Part shown: positions 8,653 to 16,198 of the stretch, piece after piece
How the letters are laid out: each line of letters opens with the position of its first letter
How positions within the stretch are numbered: position 1 is the first letter of the stretch
Assembly: GCF_009789675.1 (NCBI RefSeq)
Contig: NZ_CP046915.1
Location: forward strand, 186,001 to 250,000
DNA: 64,000 nucleotides
Reading direction: 5' to 3'
Origin: Paraburkholderia acidisoli
Lineage (GTDB): Bacteria > Pseudomonadota > Gammaproteobacteria > Burkholderiales > Burkholderiaceae
The notes under the pieces: model-generated
Database searches by the model: none
The model's input: the letters and a program-made list of their open reading frames with translations, nothing else
Told to the model about the DNA's origin: nothing
Program-made: the position numbers and the translations under genes

Positions 8653-9647
8653 CGATGACGCGCATCGCAAGCCTTGTCGCGTTGTACCTGGTTGCCGCAT
8701 TCACGGCACTGGCGCCGCGCCCGGGCGCCGCGCGTGACCCAGGCGTGCTCGAATACGGCGCGCAGTGCGCGAAGGAAATTGGCGCGATTCCGGCGTTCAA
8801 TTGCAATGACGGCACGGACATTCCCATTACCGTCGACGGCAAACCGCCCGCGCCGGGGACCGCGCCGAAACAGTGCGACAGGCCTTCGCTGCTGTCGCCC
8901 CTGTCGCCCACCGAGGGGCAATGCACGCCCTACTCGAAGATCCTCAATCTCACGCGGGGCAACATTCAGATTTCCGCCTATTGCCGCCGCAACGTGTTGC
9001 GCGATCGCACAGACCCGCATTACGACGAGGTAATCGTCGTGCTGCATCACGCCGATAACGGCAAGACCTGCTGGTTCGATTCACAACCGCCACCGGACTC
9101 CGGCGGTTGGAACGCCACGCGCGTGCCGCCGCCGAACGAAGCCACGCCGCCGCGCGGCCGCCCCTCGGCCGTCGAATTCTGGGCGACGCCCGCGAAGATC
9201 GCCGCGAACAAGCCCACCTGCATCGAGTGTCACGACGCGGGGCCATTCATTTTCAGCCCGTATATCGGCCAGGTTTGGGACAAGGTGCCCACCGACCCAT
9301 GGGGCAAGTATTCGAACCTCGGCGCCGCGTTCGCGTCGTATCACCTCAAGACGATGAGCACGCCGGGCAACACGTGCATCGGTTGTCATCGTATTGGCAG
9401 CGAGCAGAGTTGCACCGTGTTTCTGCGCCTTTCGGCGGGACGCAAAGCCGCGCCCGGCAATGACGCACTCGCCAACCGCTATCCGCTGAGTCACTGGATG
9501 CCCACCGACAACACCATGAGCGAGGCGCAGTGGAATGCGGCCAACGTGAAATCCGTCGACGATCTGCTCGCGTGCTGCAACGACAAGAACCACCCGAATC
9601 CGAACTGCACGTTCACGCCCATGCCGCCAGGCGGCACCGTCCGTTAG
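8649..9647 (+). CDS. Diheme cytochrome c, probable electron acceptor
   Basis: 332 residues from ATG 8649 (overlaps the previous stop; ATG 8655 is an alternative). A Sec signal (IASLVALYLVAAFTALA) is followed by a Cys-rich N-terminal half of no recognised family, with at least six cysteines between about residues 35 and 140 that may form disulfides. Two haem c attachment sites follow: CIECH at 191-195 and CIGCH at 243-247. The two sites and the operon position suggest it takes electrons from the molybdenum hydroxylase. Unlike the usual triheme partner of AldFGH-type enzymes it has only two haem motifs and a non-cytochrome N-terminal half, so the family may be specific to this arrangement. Confidence 0.82.
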   Translation: MTMTRIASLVALYLVAAFTALAPRPGAARDPGVLEYGAQCAKEIGAIPAFNCNDGTDIPITVDGKPPAPGTAPKQCDRPSLLSPLSPTEGQCTPYSKILNLTRGNIQISAYCRRNVLRDRTDPHYDEVIVVLHHADNGKTCWFDSQPPPDSGGWNATRVPPPNEATPPRGRPSAVEFWATPAKIAANKPTCIECHDAGPFIFSPYIGQVWDKVPTDPWGKYSNLGAAFASYHLKTMSTPGNTCIGCHRIGSEQSCTVFLRLSAGRKAAPGNDALANRYPLSHWMPTDNTMSEAQWNAANVKSVDDLLACCNDKNHPNPNCTFTPMPPGGTVR

Positions 9648-9681
9648 TGCACGAAGCCGCGAATCGCGAGGAGACACCCCG

Positions 9682-10398
9682 ATGCCGAAGAAGCCCAGCC
9701 CCAGCAACGTGATGGCCGACGTCACGAAGACCTTGCAGACCTTCGACCTGCTCGAACTCGAGCAATTCACGCGCGAGAAAAGTTATTCGAGTACGGCGAG
9801 CAAGGACTTTCATTTGTTTTACGTGGGACGCGACGACGTTCACGATTTGCTGAAGTACCTACTCTCGCGCGCGAGTGTCTCGCTCTATATGAACATGTTC
9901 GGTTTCGACGACGCGGAACTCAACGACATTCTCATGCAGCAAGCGGCCGATCCCACCATCACGATGATGATCACGCTCGACCGGAGCCAGGCGGGCGGCG
10001 TGAACGAAAAGAAGCTGCTGGCCTCCGATATTGCGAAGAACCCGGTCAAGTTCAATACCTACTTCGCGATTGGTGAATCGCTCACGCATCAGATCAGTCA
10101 CACCAAGGGCTTCGTGGCCGACGGCAAGGTGGGCGGCGAAGGATCGGTGAACTGGTCGGCGGCCGGGGAAGGCACGTTCGTGACCCCGGGCGTGGCGGGT
10201 GGCCCTGGCTACAAGGCGCAAAACAACACGCAGACCATTTTCACCGACCCCGACACCATCAACCGCTTTCAAACCGAGTTGATCGCCGAACACATGATTG
10301 CGAAAGGGCAAGCCGCGCCGGCAACGGGGACAGCGGCGGCGAAAGCCAAAGCAGTGAAGTCGAGTGCGAAGAAGACCAGCAGCAAGGCTGCGCGATAA
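9682..10398 (+). CDS. Single-HKD phospholipase-D-like protein with Lys/Ala-rich tail
   Basis: 238 residues, ATG 9682 with GAGGAG upstream. There is one HKD motif: His140, Lys142 and Asp147, followed by GSVN at 154-157 and QNNTQTIF, as in PLD-superfamily nucleases that work as dimers (Nuc/BfiI type). There is no signal peptide, so it should be cytoplasmic, unlike the exported proteins before it. The last 35 residues are Ala/Lys/Ser-rich (AKAKAVKSSAKKTSSKAAR), resembling histone-H1-like DNA-binding tails common in Burkholderiales. That fits a nucleic-acid substrate (inference). It lies 34 bp after the cytochrome gene and is probably co-transcribed. A lipid or protein substrate is not excluded. 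Confidence 0.8.
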   Translation: MPKKPSPSNVMADVTKTLQTFDLLELEQFTREKSYSSTASKDFHLFYVGRDDVHDLLKYLLSRASVSLYMNMFGFDDAELNDILMQQAADPTITMMITLDRSQAGGVNEKKLLASDIAKNPVKFNTYFAIGESLTHQISHTKGFVADGKVGGEGSVNWSAAGEGTFVTPGVAGGPGYKAQNNTQTIFTDPDTINRFQTELIAEHMIAKGQAAPATGTAAAKAKAVKSSAKKTSSKAAR

Positions 10399-11159
10399 AC
10401 CGCGTTAGAGGAATTTTTCGGGTGGCGGCAATGCTCCGCTGCGTGCGCGGCCACCGCACGGCGCGGTGAAAGCTTTCGAAAGTTCGACGCGCCCGGGCTG
10501 GCATGAGGACTCCGAAGCATTGATCTGGACCTATCCCAAAGCTTTCCCATTGAATCCGCCCTATTCCCTGCAGCGGTTCTTGCTTGAGCAACCATACACG
10601 CAACCGGTGACGCATTTACCGGATGCCGTGGACGCGCGCGTCTCCTTCGCGAGTCGTCTTGCGCCGCCATTTATGCGAAATATATCGGCTCCGCCCGCGC
10701 GAATCGCCGCCGAGGCGAGCTAACTTATTGACCCCAACGCGAAGCTCGATGCTCACCCTGCCCTTGCGCACCGGCGCACCGCCGCGCTTCGCCAGGCGAA
10801 CCGCAGGCGCCCGTTCGATCAGGCCCGAACACCATGGATATCGAACAAGGTTTATCGGGTTCCGATGCAAAAATCTGGCGAACCTCCGGGCATGGAGATT
10901 GTGGCTGCGGCCTCGAAGACGACGAGTCGCACGCTGTGCCGATGCAATGTTGCCGAAGGGGTTTTTTTTCGCAATTGAATCAGCGCGAATAAATGCGCGC
11001 GCAGGCGCCTTTTCGAAAAAAATCGGCTTTTTTACTGAGTACACTTCGGGTGCCCTCGATCGCACGAATCCTGCTTGATTCATGCCGATTTCGTTGCGAC
11101 CTCAACCATCTTATGCGCGGCAATTAAACGCCTTGTCGCGCATCGTCCAGGAGAGAACC
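10399..11159. other. Long intergenic region
   Basis: 761 bp without a supportable gene; short frames here have no ribosome site or recognisable composition. The 3' third (about 10960-11040) is much more AT-rich than its surroundings, with an eight-T run, and A7 and T6 tracts near 11014-11033, and probably contains the promoter of the downstream beta-propeller gene. A weak GGTGGC/GCCACC inverted repeat at 10421-10455 might end the upstream operon. Confidence 0.5.
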
Positions 11160-13094
11160 TTGCGCCCATTCACCATCCGGCTGCGAGCCGTCCTGCTCGC
11201 GGCATCGCTCGGTGTCGTCGTTGCCGCGCTATCGCCCGCCGCCCAAGCGCAATACACCACCGACTGGCTCGCCAATACCTACGGCACATTGGCCAAGCAC
11301 GTGGGCAACGGCGCGCGCTCGATGTGGGTCGCACCCGAAGGCGTGATCTATACCGCCTCGCGCTGGGACGAAAACGCGGGCGGCCTGGCCATTTACCAGA
11401 ACGGCGCGCCGCTCGGCACCATGGGCACGCACGATACCTTTCAGGGCGGAGCGATCACCGGCAACGCCACGTCCCTTTTCGTGGCGCTCGGCTACAGCAA
11501 CACGTTCGGCAGCGGGTCGGTGGGCCGCTACAACCGCAGTTCGAGCGCGCAGGATCTTCGCATACCGGTCAGTACGTGGACGGGCATCCAGAACGCCGAC
11601 GTCATTACCGGCCTTGCCACCGCCGGCAGCCTGCTTTATGCGAGCGACTTCTACGGTAATCGCGTGCGGGTGTATACGACCGACGGCGTCTGGCAACGCG
11701 ACATCAGCGTGTCGCAACCGGGCGCACTCGCCGTGGACAGCGCGGGCAACCTGTGGGTCGCGCGTCGGAGCGCGGGCGTGATCGCCGAATTCAGCGCCAC
11801 GGGTGCCGCGCTGAACACGATCCAGATGGCCTCAACCGCACGCCCTTCCGCGCTCGACTTCGACGCCGCCGCGAATCAGTTGCTGGTGGGCGACCAGGGG
11901 CCGGACATGAATATCAAGGCCTATTCGCTTGCGGGCACGCCCGCGCTCGTCAGCACCTTCGGGGTGCAAGGCGGCTATCTCGACACCACCACCGGCATCA
12001 AGGGCCAGGTGGGCGACAAGCGCTTCACGCGCGTGGTGGGTATCGGCAAGGATGCCGCGGGCAATCTGTACGTGCTCAACAACGCGTGGGGCGGCGGCTG
12101 GGATCTCGGGCGCAACGGCAGCACCGATATTCACTCGTACAGCCCCACGGGCACGCTGCAATGGCGCTTGCAGGCGCTCAACTTCGAAGCCGTGGCGGCC
12201 CCGGACCCATCGACCGATGGCGTGAACTTCTATAGCGGCAACAACATCTACACGGGCACGGGCGGCGGCACGTTCGTCGCCAACACGATCGATCCGTTCA
12301 CGTATCCGAGCGACCCGCGTCTGAACATGAACGACTATCAGCGCGGCCAGCATTTCGGGCAGATCGTTTCGGTGGGCGGCAATCGCCTACTCGTGGCTTC
12401 GGGGCAAAACCCCGATACCTTCAACTTCTATTACTTCAGCCCGTCGAGCGGCTATATCGCCATTCCTGCCGGCTCGCTGCCCGGCACACCGTTCAACACG
12501 ACCCTGACTGTCACCGCGGGTTTTGCGATCGACGGCAATGGCGACGTCTGGGCCGGGCTCGACCGCACCAACCAGATCTATCACTACCCGCTTGCGGGCT
12601 TCGGCGCCAACGGCGCGCCCACCTGGGGCGCGGCTGCGACCACGGCGATCCCGCGCACCTCGCTGCCGCTCACGCGCATCATTTATCAGGCCGACAGCGA
12701 CACGATGATCCTCGCGCAAGGCATTGCGGGCAGTTGGGACTGGACCGCGATGAACGGGCATATCGAGGTGTATCACGGCTGGAAGGCGGGCAATACGGGT
12801 ACGCCGAGCCCCGTCATCAATCTCGCGAGCGCGAATCCGAAATCGATCGCGGCAGCCGGGCATTATCTGTTCGTTGGTTACGTACACACGGTGCCGAATA
12901 TCGACGTCTACGATCTCAACACGGGCAGTCTCGTCACCACGCTCACCAACTCGAATCCCAATGCGGTGGATGTCGGCAACGATGTCGACTCGATGTACGG
13001 CGTGCGCGCGTATCTGAGTTCGACGGGCGACTACATCGTCACGAAGGACAATTACAACGGATCGAGCGTCGTGGTGTATCGCTGGCATCCGTGA
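11160..13094 (+). CDS. Exported beta-propeller (NHL/SMP-30-like) protein
   Basis: 644 residues if translation starts at the TTG at 11160, which has AGGAG at 11149-11153 (six-base spacing) and gives a clean Sec signal (RAVLLAASLGVVVAALS...AQAQ). The ATG at 11082 in the same frame would add 26 residues before the signal and lacks a ribosome site. The mature protein is built of repeated segments such as PGALAVDSAGNLWVA, VVGIGKDAAGNLYVLNN and FAIDGNGDVWAG, the NHL/SMP-30 beta-propeller pattern. No enzymatic residues can be assigned. The gene stands alone between two long intergenic regions. A surface or periplasmic binding role is likely, but no ligand can be named. Confidence 0.8.
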   Translation: MRPFTIRLRAVLLAASLGVVVAALSPAAQAQYTTDWLANTYGTLAKHVGNGARSMWVAPEGVIYTASRWDENAGGLAIYQNGAPLGTMGTHDTFQGGAITGNATSLFVALGYSNTFGSGSVGRYNRSSSAQDLRIPVSTWTGIQNADVITGLATAGSLLYASDFYGNRVRVYTTDGVWQRDISVSQPGALAVDSAGNLWVARRSAGVIAEFSATGAALNTIQMASTARPSALDFDAAANQLLVGDQGPDMNIKAYSLAGTPALVSTFGVQGGYLDTTTGIKGQVGDKRFTRVVGIGKDAAGNLYVLNNAWGGGWDLGRNGSTDIHSYSPTGTLQWRLQALNFEAVAAPDPSTDGVNFYSGNNIYTGTGGGTFVANTIDPFTYPSDPRLNMNDYQRGQHFGQIVSVGGNRLLVASGQNPDTFNFYYFSPSSGYIAIPAGSLPGTPFNTTLTVTAGFAIDGNGDVWAGLDRTNQIYHYPLAGFGANGAPTWGAAATTAIPRTSLPLTRIIYQADSDTMILAQGIAGSWDWTAMNGHIEVYHGWKAGNTGTPSPVINLASANPKSIAAAGHYLFVGYVHTVPNIDVYDLNTGSLVTTLTNSNPNAVDVGNDVDSMYGVRAYLSSTGDYIVTKDNYNGSSVVVYRWHP

Positions 13095-13444
13095 TTGTCA
13101 TGTCGATGGCGCGAGTACGAATCGGGCGCCATGAGGAGGCCGTGGAAAACCTGAATCACGCCTATTCAAAGCATCAAAAAGCATAACCGTGTCGACAGCG
13201 AATCATCTCGACCATAAGCTGACCTTAAGCACCGCGCCTTACATCGGCGCGCGATATGGATAGTCGAAATGATTCGTTGAAGGGAAGGCGCTCGAGGCAA
13301 AGAATCGTGGCTTGATCCGCGCGGTCAGTTGCGACGGCGCGCAGGCCACGCCACGCAGGCCGTGCCTAGCCGGCCGCGCCAAACAGGCCGTGCCACGCAG
13401 GCCGCGCCGTTCCTCAACCCTTCCAGCCTTCGCCGGCATACGAC
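13095..13444. other. Intergenic region with long inverted repeat
   Basis: 350 bp with no gene. It holds the inverted repeat listed separately at 13196-13279 and, at 13338-13408, an irregular run of copies of a GGCCRYGCCACGCA-like unit. The promoter of the following monooxygenase gene should be in its 3' part, but no clear -35/-10 pair was seen. Confidence 0.5.
13196..13279. repeat. 20-bp imperfect inverted repeat enclosing a GC hairpin
   Basis: Left arm 13196-13215 and right arm 13260-13279 are complementary at 17 of 20 positions (core CGAATCAT..TCGAC..AT). The three mismatches are G/A or C/T type, so two of them become G-U pairs in a minus-strand transcript. Between the arms, CGCGCC (13233-13238) pairs with GGCGCG (13246-13251). 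It could be a terminator of the propeller gene, a small RNA, or a remnant of a mobile element. Confidence 0.55.
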
Positions 13445-14785
13445 ATGAGCAAATCCAACCGGCAAATGCGCCTTGGCGCATTTCTGATGCAGACCGGCCA
13501 CCACGTCGCTGCGTGGCGCCATCCCGACGCCCAGGCGGACGCGGGCAGCAACTTTCGCCATTACGTCGAAATCGCGCGTCTGGCGGAGGCCGCGAAATTC
13601 GACGCGATCTTTCTCGCCGACTCTTCAGGCATCCGCAGCACCGACCAGGGCTCGCTCGCGCGCTCCGCGCGCAGCGTGTTCTTCGAGCCGCTCACGCTGC
13701 TTTCCGCGCTCGCGGCGGTGACCGAGCGCATCGGCCTGATCGCCACGGTATCGACGTCGTTCCACGAGCCGTACAACGTGGCACGCAAATTCGCCTCGCT
13801 CGACCAGATTTCGGGCGGCCGCGCGGGCTGGAACCTGGTGACCTCGAGCAGCCGCTCGGAAGCGCAGAACTTCAATTACGACGACCTGCCGGAACACGAC
13901 ACGCGCTACGAGCGCGCCGCCGAATTCCACGACATCGTGCTCGGCCTCTGGGATTCGTGGGCCGACGACAGCTTCCTGCGCGACAAGGCAAGCGGCATCT
14001 ACCTCGACACCGACACGCTGCGCGTGCTCGATCATCGCGGCCCTCACTTCAAGGTGCGCGGCCCGCTGAACGTGGCGCGCTCGCCGCAAGGGCGTCCCGT
14101 GGTGGTGCAGGCGGGCGCGTCCGAGGCGGGCCGCGCGCTCGCCGCACGCACGGCGGAAGTGATCTTCGTCGCGCATCAGACGCTGGAGGAAGCGCAGACG
14201 TTTTACGCCGACATCAAAGGGCGCTTGCCCGCCTACGGCCGCGATCCCGACGACGTGAAGATCATGCCCGGCATTTTCCCCGTGATCGGGCGCACGCAGG
14301 CCGAAGCCGAGGAAAAATTCGAGGCGCTGCAGTCGCGTATCGACCCGGTGGTGGGCGTCTCGCTGCTCGCCACCGTGATCGGTGGCATCGATCTTTCGGG
14401 CTACGACGTGGACGGCCCGATTCCCGAACTGCCGCAAACCAACGGCCCGAAAAGCCGCCAGCATCTGGTGGTCGAACTCGCGCGCCGCGACAAGCTCACG
14501 ATCCGCGAGTTGTATCTGCGGATCGCGGGCGCGCGCGGGCATCAACAGATCGTGGGCACGCCGCAAACGATCGCCGATCAATTGCAGCAGTGGTTCGAGG
14601 AAGGCGCCGCCGACGGCTTCAACATCATGCCGGCCTGGCTGCCGGGCGGTCTCGCCGATTTCGTCGAACTCGTGCTGCCCGAACTGCGGCGGCGCGGCCT
14701 CTTTCGCACCGAGTACGAAGGCACGACGCTGCGCGAACACCTCGGGCTCGCGCGTCCCGCGCGCGGCGCATTGCCCGCCGCGTGA
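13445..14785 (+). CDS. LLM-class flavin-dependent monooxygenase (NtaA/SnaA/DszA type)
   Basis: 446 residues, the usual length for the NtaA/SnaA/DszA/SoxA branch of bacterial-luciferase-like monooxygenases that use reduced FMN. Landmarks: MRLGAFLMQTGHH at the start, FDAIFLADS, FEPLTLLSALAAVTERIGLIATVSTS, the flavin-site segment GRAGWNLVTSS, and RSPQGRPVVVQAGAS. Family members act on nitrilotriacetate, sulfones such as dibenzothiophene sulfone, and other organosulfur compounds. The SfnB/DszC-like gene 42 bp downstream and the transporter operon opposite point to organosulfur uptake and cleavage, which is inference. The flavin reductase that must supply FMNH2 is not in this block. A second paralogue lies at 21530-22894. 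Confidence 0.9.
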   Translation: MSKSNRQMRLGAFLMQTGHHVAAWRHPDAQADAGSNFRHYVEIARLAEAAKFDAIFLADSSGIRSTDQGSLARSARSVFFEPLTLLSALAAVTERIGLIATVSTSFHEPYNVARKFASLDQISGGRAGWNLVTSSSRSEAQNFNYDDLPEHDTRYERAAEFHDIVLGLWDSWADDSFLRDKASGIYLDTDTLRVLDHRGPHFKVRGPLNVARSPQGRPVVVQAGASEAGRALAARTAEVIFVAHQTLEEAQTFYADIKGRLPAYGRDPDDVKIMPGIFPVIGRTQAEAEEKFEALQSRIDPVVGVSLLATVIGGIDLSGYDVDGPIPELPQTNGPKSRQHLVVELARRDKLTIRELYLRIAGARGHQQIVGTPQTIADQLQQWFEEGAADGFNIMPAWLPGGLADFVELVLPELRRRGLFRTEYEGTTLREHLGLARPARGALPAA

Positions 14786-14827
14786 GCGCGCGACGACCTT
14801 ACCCACCTCACCCGGAAACTCATACCT

Positions 14828-16144
14828 ATGGCTCAATCGAACGCAGCAGCGCAATCCACTCCGAAGTCCGCGACGAATTCCGCTGCGCAGGTCCCGGCGC
14901 AGTCGGCCGAGGTCTTTTCCCTCGAACCGCACGCCGCCTGGGGCGCGCCGCCCAGCGCGCGCTACGAGGCGCTCGCGGCGCGATTCCGGCCCGTGTTCGC
15001 CCGCATTCGTGCGAGCGCGGTCGAGCGCGACGTGCAACATCGCTTGCCGCACGAGGAAATCCGCTGGGTGCGCGAAGCGGGCTTCACGCGGCTGCGTTTG
15101 CCCAGCGAGCGCCATGGCTTCGACGCCACCTTGCCGGAATTGTTCGGATTGCTGATCGAACTCGGTGCCGCCGACACCAACGTCGTCAATGCGATCCGCG
15201 CGCATCTGGGCTTTGTCGAAGACGTGTTGACGGCGCCCGAGAAAGCCTGGCGCGAGCATTGGCTCGAACGGCTCGCGAACGGCGAGACGATCGGCGCGGG
15301 ACTCTCGGAAGCCGGCAGCGCGAAGGTGGGCACATTCGCCACGCATCTCACGCGTAGCGCGCAAGGCGTGCGTTTGAACGGCACGAAGTTCTACACGACC
15401 GGCTCGCTGTTCGCCGACTGGGTGGCCGTTGGCGCGCAAGACGGCGACGACACCGTGTATCTACAGGTGCCGCGCAACGCGCCGGGCGTGGAGATCGTCG
15501 ACGACTGGGACGGTTTCGGCCAGGCGCTCACGGCGAGCGGCACGGCGCATTTCACCGACGTGGCCGTCGATCCCGCGTGGATCCGCCCCACGTCCACGCG
15601 CTTTCCGTATGCCGTGCCGTTTTACCAGCTCGTGCATCTTGCGTCGCTCGCGGGCATCGGCCGGGCACTCGCCGACGATGTCGCGCGCCGCGTGCGTCAG
15701 CGCGATCGCGTGTATAGCCACGGCAATGCCGCGCGCGTGTCCGACGACCCGCAGATCCTGCAAGTGGTCGGGCGCGTGCACGGCGCGGCGTACGCAGCCA
15801 GCGCCATCTCGCAGCAGGCGTCCCGCGCGCTCCAGCGCAGCTACGACGCGCATCTCGACACGAACGCCACCGACGCGCAACGCCAGCACGCCACGACCGA
15901 GGCGCACGTGGAAGTCGATCAATCGGTGTCCGTCATCACGCGCCTCGTGCTGGACGCGAGCACGGAACTGTTCGACGCGCTCGGGGCTTCGGCCACGCTG
16001 CGCACGGCCGGGCTGGACCGCTACTGGCGCAACGCGCGCACGATCTCGTCGCACAATCCGCGCGTGTATCGCGAGCGCCAGGTGGGCGCTTATGCGGTGA
16101 ACGGCGAGGCGCCGCCGAGTTTCTATCGCGTCGGCAAAAGCTGA
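14828..16144 (+). CDS. Acyl-CoA-dehydrogenase-fold flavoprotein, SfnB/DszC type
   Basis: 438 residues. The N-terminal helical domain, GAGLSEAG, the substrate/FAD segment LNGTKFYTTGSLFADWV, GFGQALTASGTAHFTDVAVD and the C-terminal RYWRNARTISSHNPRVY identify the FMN-dependent monooxygenase branch of the acyl-CoA dehydrogenase fold (DszC, SfnB, SoxC), rather than a true fatty-acid dehydrogenase. Proteins of this branch oxygenate sulfur compounds or occur in sulfur-starvation operons. It follows the LLM monooxygenase by 42 bp and probably forms one transcript with it, ending at the hairpin at 16155-16190. Confidence 0.88.
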   Translation: MAQSNAAAQSTPKSATNSAAQVPAQSAEVFSLEPHAAWGAPPSARYEALAARFRPVFARIRASAVERDVQHRLPHEEIRWVREAGFTRLRLPSERHGFDATLPELFGLLIELGAADTNVVNAIRAHLGFVEDVLTAPEKAWREHWLERLANGETIGAGLSEAGSAKVGTFATHLTRSAQGVRLNGTKFYTTGSLFADWVAVGAQDGDDTVYLQVPRNAPGVEIVDDWDGFGQALTASGTAHFTDVAVDPAWIRPTSTRFPYAVPFYQLVHLASLAGIGRALADDVARRVRQRDRVYSHGNAARVSDDPQILQVVGRVHGAAYAASAISQQASRALQRSYDAHLDTNATDAQRQHATTEAHVEVDQSVSVITRLVLDASTELFDALGASATLRTAGLDRYWRNARTISSHNPRVYRERQVGAYAVNGEAPPSFYRVGKS

Positions 16145-16154
16145 CGTCTTGCGG

Positions 16155-16190
16155 GGAAGCGATTGCGCCACCCCTGCGGGTGGCGCTTCC
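16155..16190. terminator. Bidirectional terminator hairpin
   Basis: GCGCCACCC (16165-16173), loop CTGC, GGGTGGCGC (16178-16186), with GGAAGC/GCTTCC flanks extending the stem around a GATT bulge. It sits in the 54-bp gap between two converging genes and can serve both. Confidence 0.75.
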
Positions 16191-16198
16191 TCAATCCG

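Noticed and set aside
13338..13408. Irregular repeats of a GGCCGTGCCACGCA-like unit, considered as a CRISPR or minisatellite
   Set aside because: Units are unequal, imperfect and only three to four in number; no spacers of constant length.
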